A program made the position numbers and the translations under genes. From positions 16,076,416-16,140,415 of the forward strand of contig CM026567.1 of NCBI GenBank assembly GCA_015143295.1: a DNA stretch of 64,000 nucleotides, written 5' to 3'. Positions 1-10,963 of this stretch are shown here, one piece after another. How positions within the stretch are numbered: the stretch's first letter is position 1; the number at the start of each line of letters is the position of its first letter. The DNA comes from Tetracentron sinense. Taxonomy: Eukaryota > Streptophyta > Magnoliopsida > Trochodendrales > Trochodendraceae. The notes below the pieces were generated by a model. It ran no database searches. It was not told the DNA's origin and worked only from the letters and a program-made list of their open reading frames with translations.

Positions 1-766
1 TACAAACAGATGGACAGACCGAGAGGGTGAACCAAGTCATCGACGCATGCTTCGGGCATGTATGTTAGATTTCAAGGGCAGCTGGGAAGAGCATTTTCCT
101 TTGGTCAAATTCGCCTATAATAATAGCTACCAGGCAAGCATCCAAATGGTACCATTTGAGGCCTTGTATGGGCGAAGTTGCAGGTCTCCTCTCTACTGGG
201 ATGAGGTGGGAGAAAGAAAGGTATTGGGTCCTGAGTTGATCGAATAAACTGTAAACAAGGTAAAGATCATCCGAGATCGGTTGAAAGCCGCTCAAGATCA
301 TCAAAAGAGCTATGCTGACACTCGCCACAGGGACTTGGAATTCCAAGTTGGGGATCGAGTCTTTGTGAAGGTATCTCTTAGTAAATGGATTATGAGAATT
401 AGCAAAAGAGGCAAGCTTAGTCCTCGATATATCGGCCCCTTTGAGATTATCATGCGAGTTAGTGAAGTTTCTTACCGGGTAGCTCATCCACCTTACATGG
501 CCACGGTTCACAACATTTTCCATGTGTCTATGCTTTGGAAGTACATTACGGACCATTCTCATGTCATCGAGTTGGAACAGTTGGAGATCCGAGAGGACCT
601 CACTTTGGTTGAAAAGTCGGTTCATATATTAGATCGGAGAGATCAAGTCCTTCGCAACAAGACTATCCCGTTGGTTCTCGTGCAATGGCAACATCATGCT
701 CGAGAAGAGGCTACATGGGAGCACGAGGCTGAAGTCAAAGCAAAGTACCCGGAGTTCTTTGAATGA
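1..766 (+). pseudogene. Ty3/gypsy (Tekay-like) integrase C-terminus and chromodomain, broken
   Basis: This is the 3' end of a gypsy pol gene whose 5' part lies outside the window. It reads the end of the integrase core (TDGQTERVNQ, containing the catalytic Glu), the GPFEII segment, the HNIFHVSMLWKYI motif and a C-terminal chromodomain-like tail ending [16 protein letters not shown]. The frame is broken near position 40, where bases are missing compared with the equivalent stretch of element A near 48,700, and again by an in-frame TAA at 245-247. Element A at 48,650-49,421 is its closest relative here. It is a dead remnant with no autonomous function. Confidence 0.9.
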
Positions 767-841
767 GTTTTGTATGTGACTTGTAATTTTGTTTTGGTTT
801 TGTAATGCAAGTAGCGTCCAAATTTCAAGGATGAAATTTTT

Positions 842-855
842 ACAAGGAGGCAGGA
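842..855 (+). other. Polypurine tract of the left gypsy element
   Basis: A purine-rich run ends immediately before the TGTAGAAC start of the LTR at 856. Plus-strand DNA synthesis of an LTR retrotransposon starts at such a tract. Its place between the pol stop and the LTR fits that role, but C and T interruptions show decay. Confidence 0.7.
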
Positions 856-1118
856 TGTAGAACCCTGGAACTTTTTGTATATGCCTTGGAATGTGTGTTA
901 AAGCATAATGCCTTGTAATCTCCAAATTTCATGAAATGGGAATTTGAAACTTTGAAAATTGTTTCAAGAATGCTATAATTAATTAAATAAATTATTTAAT
1001 TATGTCTATAAGCCTTGAAAGGGTCCTAGTCATGTTTAGAAGAGGTCAAAAGGAAAGTAGGATGAGTCCAAGTAGTAGGAATAGGTGAAAAATGGACTTA
1101 GTGTTAAAACCTGTAGAG

Positions 1119-1310
1119 AACCGATCGCTTGGTCCATATTAGCGATTGATTGGTCCACAACTGATCGATCGGTAGCTATCGACTGGTGCACTTTTTTGTA
1201 TGGGAAAAAATTCCAAAGAGCATGTTTTTGACCGATCGCTCAGCCAAGAACACCGGTCGCTCAGCAGGCGACCGATCACTCGGTATTAACCACCGATCGA
1301 TTGGTATATC
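1119..1310 (+). promoter_or_regulatory. Quasi-palindrome array upstream of LTR TATA-like box
   Basis: At least seven variants of accgatcg(c/a)t(c/t)ggt lie here in direct and inverted order (for example ctgatcgatcggt and accgatcgattggt). A TATTAAGG box follows at 1,368-1,375. The position matches arrays in the other LTRs of the window, so a role in the U3 promoter is inferred. Confidence 0.6.
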
Positions 1311-2237
1311 GCGTTTTACAGATTTTCATTAAAGGCTTTTTCATCTTTTGGGCGTTACACCCTTGCCTATTAAGGCTTGCTTGAGTCTTGGGGGTCTCAT
1401 TCACCACACTAAGAGTATTTGAGAGAAAGGTAGAGAGGAGAAAGAGGATTCTACCCTATGGCATCCTCTTGAGCAAATCAAGGGTTTTGAGAAACCACAA
1501 TCATCCTCAAGATTTGGATTCTTCAAATCAAACTCCAAGCAAGTGAGGGACACGTTTCCAAGCTAGGGCAGTGACTCCACGCACGTTTTGGAGGGTTTCC
1601 CTCGTCTTTTCAAGGTCGGTACCATTAGCTACCCTCCTAAATCATATCCTTCTTTCTTTTCTTCATTTTATAATTCTCCTCTACTATCTAAGTATGTAAA
1701 TGCTATGTGATGAATGAATGGAGGATGATGGGCGATGGATGTCATGTGGATGTGTGATGATGAATGGAATGGGAAGGGCATTATATCAATAATAAATATA
1801 CGTGTATGTTGTGAACATAAACCCATCTAGAAAAGCATGGTATAGGCTTTAATGAATAATGTACACACCACATGTTTGATGAAATGCCAAGGTGAAGAAA
1901 ATGAATTGTAAATCAAGAAATGCATGCTTAAAGGCGTATGGAATTGCTAGGGATTATGATAGTGTGATTAATTGCTTCCCATAAATGACATGAATATTTA
2001 CTTGTTTAAATTTATGATGTTCTATGTATTGTTGAAATCTCAAATGTCATATTTACTTCCAAGTGAAAGCATTTACATGATTTAACGAGTACGGCATGCA
2101 TGTCATGGTTTACCGGCGTTTTCAAGAATAAGGTTTTAGAGGTAGGACCTATCTTACGATATGTTTTGTCTCGCTTTTGACAAGAACAAGAACAAGAACA
2201 AGCAGTACCCATGAGGGAGTTTACACTTCCCTCCCAT

Positions 2238-2356
2238 CTCATTGAAAGAGGGGTCTCCCCTCACTCACAATCACATATCATTGAAAGAAGGGTCTCCCTT
2301 CCCTCTCAAGTGCATATCATTGAAAGAAGGGTCTCCCTTCCCTCCCAAGTGCATCT
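2238..2356 (+). repeat. Tandem repeat with ggtctccc core
   Basis: Three units of about 38 bp share gaaagaagggtctcccttcc. Each unit can form a small hairpin (gggaga against tctccc). The same module occurs in other LTRs of the group, near 12,300-12,470 (reverse strand), 43,420-43,560 and 51,050-51,190, so it is an internal LTR module. Confidence 0.75.
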
Positions 2357-2584
2357 CACAAGCGCATCTCACAAGTTACATGACCATGTTTAAATACCAA
2401 GCAAGCACACATGACACGACATGCATGACATGACACGCATGACAGATAAGCAAGATAGACATGACAAGTTTTTCAAGTACGAAAAGAGTATTTTAAGTCA
2501 AGTCAAGTGCACGATGATTTCATGAGTTTTATCGGCTTTTATGTGATGCAAGCATGAATATAAACTATAAATACTCTTCCTCTA

Positions 2585-4349
2585 TCTTTGAATATAGGTA
2601 ATAAATTTGAGAATGAGAATAAGTTTATTAAGGTTAGTTAGAACCTATAAACAAACAATGGCCACTAATGGCCTTTTGGTAAATAAGAATTAGGGTTAAT
2701 ATAAATAGAACATGTTAAACCTAATCCTCATTATTTTAATATAAACTGAAATTCTAGAGAATAGAACGTGGGAGAGAAAGGAAAAAGAGGCTACACTTTG
2801 GTAGAGCTTTCAAGCTCCTAGATTGAGATTCGAGGCTTGGGATTTAAGCTTTCTTCCTCGTGGTGGTCTGATACTTTGAAACAACCATGTTCGGATAGGA
2901 TTGAAGTATTAAAAGTCTGAGATTCGATCCTTTGAGGCAAGTGAATACTCCCCTAGAGTTAGGGTTTTGTTTTATCTTGATTTCATATAGATTTATTAAT
3001 ATTTGTGTGATATTTAGGATAGAGATCTATGTACTTTGAAATAAAATGCATAAATAATGTTTGAATAAAAAATTATAAATTGAAAGAACAATGGTGGGTA
3101 AATTAACAAGGGTTTCGAGGGTTGAAAAATCGAGAAAAAGGGTCCATAAAGTTGAAAAAAATCGAAATATGGGGTTTGGACTGCATTTCCAGCCAAATCG
3201 CCGATACCGATCGATCGAGGGCCTTGGGCCGATCGATCGGTGGTCACCGATTGATCGCAGGCGACCCGTCGATCAATCGGCGGCACCGTTTCGGGTGTTT
3301 TCCAATGGTGGTTTTGGGGGCTGTAATTAATTGAATTAATTAAATAAAAATGATGAAAAATAATTAAATAAATTAATAAAATAGATTACGAAATAAAAAA
3401 AGAATTAAAAAAATTAAATAATGAATGACGAAATAAAACGAAAGAAAAGAAGGAGAATAAAATAAAATAAAATGATTTAATTAATTTATTCTTTGTTAAA
3501 TAATTATTTTGGAATGGTTGGTATTGTGAGCATATTAGATAAATTGCATATTCTCTTTATTTTAGAATGACATGTTTAAAAGAATTTATTTCAATTATCA
3601 TCTTGCGTAATTGTAATTGTTTTAGCTTTATGATATTATGTCCTCTTTATATGATGGTATGGGACGCCATAATAAAGAGTGAGGTTAATGAATTAAAGAG
3701 AATAAGATTAAGGGATGAAAAATATAGAGGAAGAGACTCTATAGGTCTAAAGTCTGAGGGAGAGCTTTGTGTAATCCCACTGAGAAGTTACGTGCCTCTC
3801 AAAGTGACTACCTTAGGTGAGCTATGTGTAAACCTAAGGGTCCCTGTATAAAACCATACACGAGTAATATTGTTGTCAATAGGATGAACTACGTGTAAAC
3901 CTTATTGATAGAAGAACTGTGTAAACTGATAAATTAAATGATGCATATTCATATACGCTGTTCATTGTTTATTTATTCATAATGGTTGCATGTTGTTGTA
4001 TTCTCTTGCTGAGCCAAAAGCTCACGCTTGTTATATTTATTGATTTTTCAGGAAGTACCTGAAGGACCTAGGGAAAATGGTCAAGAACTTAGTTAGCTGT
4101 CGAGTTTCCTTGCAAAACTTTAATTAGTACTTTTAATTTGAGGTAGAGTGTCATGTCAGTGCGATTTTTATATAGATTCAGTTTTACGGTTATTCACTCT
4201 TGTTGGTTTAAACTTAATGCTTGAGATATGCATCTGTTAATGGTAATTTATTTAGATTAAATTCCATTACCTCGGGATTTGTTCTAGGTTCACGCCAAGG
4301 AATTTGCAAAATTATGAGATGTATTATGTGTAGGTTTTGGGGCGTGACA
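2585..4349 (+). mobile_element. 5' LTR of element B (5'-truncated)
   Basis: It aligns along its length with the 3' LTR pieces 10,964-11,573 and 14,064-15,265. Shared landmarks are ctttgaatat(a/g)ggtaataaa, a TATAAATA box near 2,700, a ccgatcgatcgg cluster near 3,200-3,290, an AT-rich stretch, and the end ggttttggggcgtgaca. The first 50 or so bases present in the 3' LTR are missing. No sign of the acidic ORF seen in Tekay-like LTRs was found; the segment after the equivalent hairpin codes only a few residues. Confidence 0.85.
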
Positions 4350-4352
4350 GAT

Positions 4353-4364
4353 TGGTATCAGAGC
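4353..4364 (+). other. Primer-binding site (initiator tRNA-Met)
   Basis: TGGTATCAGAGC lies three bases after the LTR end CA at 4,349. This is the common plant LTR-retrotransposon PBS complementary to the 3' end of initiator tRNA-Met, and it fixes both the LTR boundary and plus-strand polarity. Confidence 0.9.
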
Positions 4365-4503
4365 GTGGTTTAAAGTAACCCTGATGTTTGTAGTGACACC
4401 TAAGAGAGTCCTTAGGGTCCTTGAGAGATTATTTCGTTCAGTTCTTCCTTCATTTGTTTTGTACAACTAGACTAATGTTTTCCTTATTTTTGTAATAAGG
4501 ATT

Positions 4504-5550
4504 ATGTCTAGAAGGAGAGGAAGAGGGCGAGATCAGACAAGAGCAAGGGCTGGGGCATTTGAGGGTTTAGACCCATGGATTGATGCAGTCTTCCAGGCAC
4601 TAGGAGACACAGCAAAGCTTTTGGAGGAGTCTACTCGTCAAGCAGGAAATCGGTCAGACAAGTCTAGTCAGATTTTAGAGACCACACCCATGGCTGGTTT
4701 GATTAAGGAATTCAAGAGGTTGAACCCTCTGGCATTCAGTGGAGCTGCAAATCCAATGGAAGCGGACAAGTGGGTCCAAGAACTTGAAAAGATCTTTGAG
4801 GTCATGGAGTGCAGTGAGATTCAGCGAAGGAAACTCGTAGTTTTTCTGTTGAAGGGTGAAGCACATCATTGGTGGGATATGATTTCCTAATCAGAGGAGG
4901 TATTTGAGATGGGTTGGGAGGAATTCAAGTTGAAATTCTATTCCAAGTATTTCCCAGAGACAGAAGGCCCTAGAGTTTATTCACCTTGTTTAGGGATCAA
5001 TGACTGTGGGTCAGTATGAGGCAAAGTTCGCTGAGCTGTCTCGTTTTGCCATGTATATGGTGGGGAGTGAGGAGCGCCGGGTGAGAAAATTTGAACAAGG
5101 GTTGACTCCATCTATCAGAAAGATGATAGCGAGCCTTCGCCTGAGGACCTACGCAGAGGTAGTGGAGCGAGCTTTGGTGGTCGAACGTGATAATGTGGAT
5201 TATCAGAAAAGCAGAGATCAGAGGTTTGAGTCGAGGGACAAGGGTAAGTTTGTGCCTGGGCCTCAGTAAGTGCAGAAAAATCACCCTAGAGTTCCACAAC
5301 AGCAGCCATAGAAGAAGCGACAGAAGGTAGTTGCTTCAGTCATATCTACAGCCTTAGTACCTGTTGTGCCAGTCGTAAATGTAGAGCCTAAGAGTTTTCT
5401 AGGGATCTGTTATAACTACAGGGAGAAGGGGCACATAGCAAGGAACTGTCCCAAGCTGAAGCAGACTAATCAGCAACAGGTTCAGGCTTCAAACCAGTAG
5501 AGAGGTCCTGCAAGAGTGTTTGCAGTAGTTTAGAAGGAGGCAGATGCACT
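4504..5550 (+). pseudogene. gag of element B, broken
   Basis: The first 128 codons (4,504-4,890) begin MSRRRGRGRDQTRARAG and contain the plant gypsy gag signature FSGAANPMEADKWVQELEK and the GEAHHWWD motif, then hit a TAA. The retrotransposon gag domain resumes at 5,000-5,269 (MTVGQYEAKFAELSRFA) in another frame. A zinc knuckle follows at 5,408-5,449 but reads CYNYREKGHIARNC: the second Cys is Tyr, so the CCHC set is incomplete. Further stops occur before the protease. No intron separates gag and protease, unlike elements A and C. Gag would form the virus-like particle; this copy cannot. Confidence 0.85.
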
Positions 5551-5559
5551 GAGGTACTG

Positions 5560-5928
5560 GTGGAAGGTACCCTCCCCATTTATCATTGTGTCGCTAAAGT
5601 TTTGTTCGATTCAAGAGCATCTCATTCTTTCATTTCAACATCTTTTGTGAATGTCTTAGGCTTAGTGCCAAAAAAATTAAAGGTTTTTTTGTCAGTTGTA
5701 ACACCAATGAGAGAGTCAGCTTATTTGGGTCAAGTTTGTAGAGACTGTCCGATTAAAATTGGGGATAGGATTTTGTCAGTAGATTTTGTGGTTCTTGGGA
5801 TGCGAGAGTTCGATGTTATCTTAGGCATGGATTGGTTAGCTGTCTTTCATGCTAAGATAGACTATTTTGGAAAGACAGTAACTTTCTCAATCCCTGGAAA
5901 AATACCTTTTTCTTTCCATAGTTGTTAA
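5560..5928 (+). pseudogene. Aspartic protease of element B, active site altered
   Basis: An uninterrupted stretch of 122 codons with the retropepsin pattern: the active-site loop near codon 18 (LFDSRASHSF), then [17 protein letters not shown] typical of plant gypsy protease ends. The expected Asp-Ser-Gly triad reads Asp-Ser-Arg (AGA at 5,614-5,616, one base from GGA), which should abolish activity. It ends at a stop at 5,926-5,928 where intact relatives continue into RT. The enzyme normally cleaves the gag-pol polyprotein. Confidence 0.85.
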
Positions 5929-5971
5929 TCGGATGAAGTTTTGATCAAAGATTTTCTTTCATGTTGAGAGT

Positions 5972-6116
5972 GTGGAGAAGAGTCTTAGTGTGGAGGTGAT
6001 TCCTGTTGTCTCTGAGTTTGAAGACGTGTTTAGAAATATACCGGGTTTGCCTCCAAGGAGGGAAATCGATTTTGATATTGATTTGGTGCTGGGAACCTCA
6101 CCGATATCGAGAGCCC
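5972..6116 (+). pseudogene. RT N-terminus of element B, left of an insertion
   Basis: This reads the protease-RT connector (VIPVVSEFEDVFRNIPGLPP, REIDFDIDLVLGTSPISRA), which precedes the RT fingers in plant gypsy pol. The frame runs into the solo LTR inserted at 6,117 and resumes near 8,169 with YRMALVELKELK, so both halves come from one ancestral RT. Confidence 0.88.
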
Positions 6117-8163
6117 TGTTGGACATGCCCTTGAAAGCCAATAAGAGACTTTTCTATGTTGATTAGACAAACATTATATTCACACAACCAACTATAAAGG
6201 GTATTTATATTAATTACTGTCTCATATGATGAAGACATAAAGTTCCATAGGTAACATTGTAGGAAAATCATGCAAAGGTTGCGAGGAGATATGATTTTCT
6301 GGTTCCTTGTAAACCTAATATTGTTCGAAGCCTCTAGAGTACTGGTTGGGCACCGTACTTCATCATGGCTTGCACATGTGTAGTTCTATGAGATAGTGTG
6401 ATGAATCTCATTCACAAAGAGTGGTGACTCTTGACTAACATGTGAGTATATGTAGCAAGTACATAATACTGAACGGGGTCACTAGTGGATACCCTATGGA
6501 ATACACTGTCAGATTGTATTAGGGTTATCCATTCGACAAATTGTCCTTAGACCTGAGAGGTTTACATCTTCTCAAATATTTGTCTATATGGCTTTGATGT
6601 ACCAATCGGCAATGTCCAATACACAGGACTAACTCTGGGTACGTTGGGTCATGTACACAATGTTTAAAGAAGTGTGTAAACACTCGATAAGGAATCCACG
6701 ACTCCTTAATTGGAGATAATGATATCAAGGTGATACTTGTTGAACTGAACTGTTAAATCCAGTACTGGTGCTTTTCGGTAAAATGGTCTTTATCGAAGTT
6801 GATATTTTCAATATGAAAAAGTAAATATAAATATATATATGTCAGTTATTTTCTAATGTTTCTTCAAAAGTGTTTTGGAGGTTCAGTTCAATGAAAAAGT
6901 AATCATGAGAAAGGGTTCTATTCATAAGCTAGGGACTAGACAGTGGAATTGTTCCAATCCCGAAAGCTTACAAGTGATATCGGAATGTGGAAGGATTTAT
7001 TTGTAAATATATTATGAGATGGTACTTACAAGCAATTCTTTAATTTCTGGAGGTTAATCACATTGTGTTAGTGGACATTAATTGTGATTGGTGGAAGTCT
7101 AGGGATATAGATAAAATTCTATAATCTTAATGGAGTGTAGGAAAGGTGTTTCCTAGTAACAATGCTTTAACCAAAAGGTTGAGTACTTGGTCCCACAACC
7201 GGAAATAGGAGATCCCTTTAGATCCCACACACAAGGTCCTTCTTAAAGTATTTAATTTAATTATTAATTAAATTAATTAATTTCTCTAAGTAATCACTAT
7301 ATGGTATAGTGAAGCTCTAAAAAGGTGGAATCACATTAGATGTGAAAAACCAAATGGGTAGGACCCATTGAGAATTATTATAAAAGAATAATTCAAGTGA
7401 CTAATAGGGGTTTAGAACCCTTAGGGGCGTGTGGGGAGGGACCCACCTAGGGTGGGACGCCCACTCCATGTGGAATAATAATTGTTATTATTTTAATTAG
7501 TTTCTAATAACTAATATCCTTATTTGATAAGGTTAGTTAGTTAGTTAGAGTTAGTTACTTATTAAAGATTCCTTGTTGGACAATGAATCTATTAGTTTCT
7601 TGCTAATAAAGAAATCCTAGTTGGATTAGGATAAGGATAGTTTCTATTTTGATTATTCCTAATTAATTAAGGAGAAATCAAAAAGGAAACAAATTGAGGA
7701 ATTCTAATTGGATTAGAAAGTGGACTCTTGAGTTGCAAGCAACCCAAATCCTTATAAATAGAGGTGGACGTCCAAGGCTTGTGGGCAATTTAATTTTCCA
7801 GAATTTTTTGATCTCTCTCTCCCTCTCCTCAAATACCTCACGCCCCTTCTCTCTCTATTAAAGTTGTACGGTCACCCCTCTCCCCTTTCTTCTCTTGTGT
7901 GTTCTAAGTTTTGAATAATCAAGAAAAAGAAGATCAAGGATCTTGATCATCAAGAGAGGTTCTTGATAATAAAGATTGGATCTTTAGTTCAAGATCCTAG
8001 AGCTAGAAATTTGGATGGGCCATTAGCTTCCATTAGAGAAAACTTCAAAGGAAAAAGAAGGTTCGTGTGAATCGACAGGAGACTTGACACTTATGAAGTT
8101 TTGGGATTCAATGTATGCCTCCCAGGAACTGTGTTTCTAAAATTAAAAAGAGGCATACTTTTA
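6117..8163 (+). mobile_element. Solo LTR (about 2.0 kb, family unassigned) in B RT
   Basis: The insertion starts TGTTGGACATGCC and ends ggcatactttta. It is flanked by AGCCC (6,112-6,116) and AGCCT (8,164-8,168), a 5 bp target-site duplication with one mismatch. Removing it and one duplication copy rejoins the RT reading frame. It has no coding capacity, and a promoter-like TATAAATA lies at 7,753-7,760 followed by a CT-rich leader. That layout is a solo LTR left by recombination between two LTRs. The expected terminal CA reads TA, probably one transition. I cannot say whether the parent was gypsy or copia. Confidence 0.78.
7753..7760 (+). promoter_or_regulatory. TATA box of the 2.0 kb solo LTR
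   Basis: TATAAATA in the context cttataaatagagg, followed about 60-130 bp on by CT-rich sequence. It sits in the last quarter of the LTR, as expected for a U3 promoter, and supports plus orientation. Confidence 0.6.
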
Positions 8164-9413
8164 AGCCTCGTACAGGATGGCACTGGTAGAGTTGAAGGAA
8201 CTGAAGAGTCAGATCCAGGAGTTATTAGATCAAGGCTTTGTTTGACAGAGTACATCAACTTGGGGTGCGCTGGTTTTGTTCATTAAGAAGAAGGACGGAT
8301 CTATCCAATTATGCATCGATTTCTGGCAATTGAATAAAGTAACGATCAAGAATAAGTATCTTTTACCGAGGATTAATGACTTATTCGATCAACTTAAGGG
8401 AGCAAGGTGGTTCTCTAAGATTGATCTAAGATCGGGTTATCACCAGTTGAGGGTGAAGGATGAGGATGTTTCAAAGACCGCTTTTCGAACATGGTATGGG
8501 CACTATGAGTTTTTATTCATGCCATTTGGGCTAACTAATGCACCAACTGCGTTCATGGACTTAATGAACCGAGTGTTCAAGCTTTTCTTGGATCAGTTTG
8601 TAGTAGTATTTGTCGACAACATTCTGGTTTATTCGAGGTCCAGAGAAGAGCATCAGCAGCATCTTCAGACACTTCGAGACCATCAGTTGTATTCTAAGTT
8701 GTCAAAGTGTGAATTTTGGTAGGAAGAGGTTAATGTTTTGGGACACGTGGTTTCCAAGGATGGAGTGTCAGTGGACCCTGCTAAAGTTGAGGTGGTGATG
8801 AATTGGGAGCAGCCCAAGTCTGTTTCGGAGATCCGCAGTTTCTTAGGTCTTGCGGGTTACTATCGGCGTTTTATTGAAGGGTTTTCGAAGATTTCCTCAC
8901 TGTTGACAAATCTGACGAAGAAAGATGTGAAGTTTGTTTGGGATGACAAGTGCGAGTAGGCATTTGTTGAGCTAAAGGATAGATTGAATTCAACACTAAT
9001 TCTGACTATTCCAGAGGGAAGAGGGGGACTAGTGATCTACAGTGATGCGTCGCATCAGGGATTAGGTTGTGTGTAGTGCAGAATGGGAAGGTTGTTGCCT
9101 ATACATCTCGATAGCTGAAGGTTCATGAGAAGAACCATCCAACTCATGACTTGGAATTGGCAGCTGTGGTTTTTGCCTTAAAGATTTGGAGGCACTACTT
9201 GTATGGTGAGAAAATTGAACTCTTCTCTGACCATAAGAGAAGTATTTGTCCTCGCAAAAGGAGTTGAACATGATGCAGCGACGGTGGATGGATCATCTAA
9301 AGGACTATGATTTCACTCTCCAATATCACCCTGGGAAAGCTAATGTGGTAGCTGATGCTCTGAGTCGCAAACCTAGAGGGTTGGTTGCACTTATGATGGT
9401 TCAGTAGTGGCGG
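8164..9413 (+). pseudogene. RT and RNase H of element B, broken
   Basis: RT motifs run in order: [26 protein letters not shown], the motif A region [13 protein letters not shown] (catalytic Asp present), [18 protein letters not shown], and motif C reading [10 protein letters not shown]. The second Asp of motif C is Asn (AAC at 8,618-8,620), so polymerase activity is lost. In-frame stops occur after SKCEFW (about 8,720) and after DDKCE (8,957-8,959). RNase H follows ([43 protein letters not shown]) with stops and frame changes between 9,060 and 9,410. Confidence 0.88.
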
Positions 9414-10928
9414 ATGCCTGAGACGGTGTCAGAATTTAATCTTTGCCCATTTCAAAGTGAGGCTAGGGCTCTTCTTTGCAGTCTAATGGTTCAACCATCG
9501 TTGATCAGTAGAATTATTCATGCTCAGTTGCATGATGAGAAGATTCAGTCAAGAGTAGTGGAATCAGTTGTGGATGACTCTTCCGATTGGACCTTGGGGT
9601 CAGATAACGGTCTGACATTTCGTGGTAGACTTTGTGTTCCAAAACTGGTAGATCTAAAGAGGGAAGTTTTGGACGAGGCTCATCGTTCCAAATTTACAGT
9701 CCATTTGGACAGTACAAAGATGTATCGGGATCTCTGTAAACATTTTTGGTGGGATGGCATGAAGAGGGATGTTGCTGAACATGTGTCGAAGTGCTCCACC
9801 TGGCAGCAAGTGAAGGCTGAGCACCAGAGACCACCTGGGCCTATCGCGGAATGGAAGTGGAAGCGCATTTCCATGGATTTTGTTATTGGATTACCGAAGT
9901 TGAAGCTGGGTTTTGATGCGATTTGGTTAATAGTAGACCGTTTGACCAAGTCTGCTCATTTCCTTCCTGTCCGTACTACTTACTCTATGGATGAGTTAAG
10001 TAAACTGTATGTCAAGGAGATTGTCAAGCTTCACGGAATTCCGACGTCAATAGTCCCAGATCGAGATTCTCGTTTTACATCTAGATTTTGGAAGAGTTTC
10101 CAAAAGGCCTTGGGGACATCATTAGAATTCAGTACTGCGTTTCATTCTCAAACTGATGGTCAGACAAAGAGGATTAACCAGGTTATGAAGGACATGCTTC
10201 GTGCTTGTGTACTGGATTTCAAGGGTACCTGGGTTAATCATTTACCTTTGGTGGAGTTTGCCTATAACAATAGTTTCTATGCGTGTATTGGCATGGCACC
10301 ATACGAGGCTTTGTATGATAGACCGTATCGCTCTCCTGTATGTTGGGCAGAGGTGGGTGGCAATGGATTACTCGGGCCAGAGTTGGTTCGTGAGACCATA
10401 GAGAAAGTGGCAGTAATCAAAGAATGGTTGCACACAGCTCAAAGTCGTCAGAAAAGTTATGTTGATAGACGAAGGAGAGATTTGGAATTTTCTGTTTGGG
10501 ACCATGTTATTCTGAAGGTGTCACCAATGAAAGGTGTGATGAGGTTTGGCAAGAGGAAAGGAAAGTTATCTCCAAGGTTTATTGGACCTTTTGAGATTTT
10601 GGATCGGGCTGGAATGGTCGCTTATAGACTGGCATTGCCACCCAGTTTGTCCGGTGTGCACAATGTGTTTCATGTGTCCATGCTGAGGAAGTATGTGAGA
10701 GACGAGTCACATATCGTTGATTTCAGCACTTTGGAGCTTAGACACAATGTGTCATACGAAGAGAAACCAGTTCGCATCTTAGATCGAATGGAGAAGCAAC
10801 TTCGGGCTAAGTCTATCTTCTTGGTGAAGGTGCAGTGGAATAATCATGATGAGAGAGAGGCATCGTGGGAGCTAGAGTCGGATATGGTGGAGAAGTATCC
10901 ACATCTTTTTCCTATTGAGATATGTTAA
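9414..10928 (+). CDS. Integrase with chromodomain-like tail of element B (open, catalytic Glu lost)
   Basis: An uninterrupted 504-codon ORF; its first Met is only the first one after the RNase H stops, since the natural product would be cut from a polyprotein. Domains: H2C2 zinc finger about residues 85-135, core with Asp155 (SMDFVIG) and Asp216 (IVPDRDSRF), GPFEIL near 390, [13 protein letters not shown] near 420, and a chromodomain-like tail (VKVQWNNHDEREASWELE). The D-X60-D-X35 spacing is normal, but the Glu position is Lys252 (AAG at 10,167-10,169). The last zinc-finger Cys is Trp130 (TGG at 9,801-9,803). It therefore looks intact but should be inactive for strand transfer. It stays open by chance or because decay so far has been by missense changes. 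Confidence 0.88.
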   Translation: MPETVSEFNLCPFQSEARALLCSLMVQPSLISRIIHAQLHDEKIQSRVVESVVDDSSDWTLGSDNGLTFRGRLCVPKLVDLKREVLDEAHRSKFTVHLDSTKMYRDLCKHFWWDGMKRDVAEHVSKCSTWQQVKAEHQRPPGPIAEWKWKRISMDFVIGLPKLKLGFDAIWLIVDRLTKSAHFLPVRTTYSMDELSKLYVKEIVKLHGIPTSIVPDRDSRFTSRFWKSFQKALGTSLEFSTAFHSQTDGQTKRINQVMKDMLRACVLDFKGTWVNHLPLVEFAYNNSFYACIGMAPYEALYDRPYRSPVCWAEVGGNGLLGPELVRETIEKVAVIKEWLHTAQSRQKSYVDRRRRDLEFSVWDHVILKVSPMKGVMRFGKRKGKLSPRFIGPFEILDRAGMVAYRLALPPSLSGVHNVFHVSMLRKYVRDESHIVDFSTLELRHNVSYEEKPVRILDRMEKQLRAKSIFLVKVQWNNHDEREASWELESDMVEKYPHLFPIEIC

Positions 10929-10950
10929 ATTTTGAGGACAAAATTCTTTT

Positions 10951-10963
10951 AAGGAGGGTGGAT
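10951..10963 (+). other. Polypurine tract of element B
   Basis: aaggagggtggat directly precedes the 3' LTR and lies 23 bases after the pol stop. It is the primer site for plus-strand synthesis. Confidence 0.75.

Larger units (their letters stand above)
856..2575 (+). mobile_element. 3' LTR of Tekay-like element, 3'-truncated
   Basis: It starts TGTAGAACCC after the polypurine tract and follows the solo LTR at 23,994-26,395 along its length: quasi-palindrome array, TATA-like box, GA-rich leader, donor-like CAAG/GTCGGTA near 1,608, and the ggtctccc repeats. Similarity stops after about 1.7 kb, near 2,570. The last 530 or so bases of the full LTR, including the small acidic ORF, are missing. The sequence then changes to the LTR of element B without a target-site duplication. 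Confidence 0.85.
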
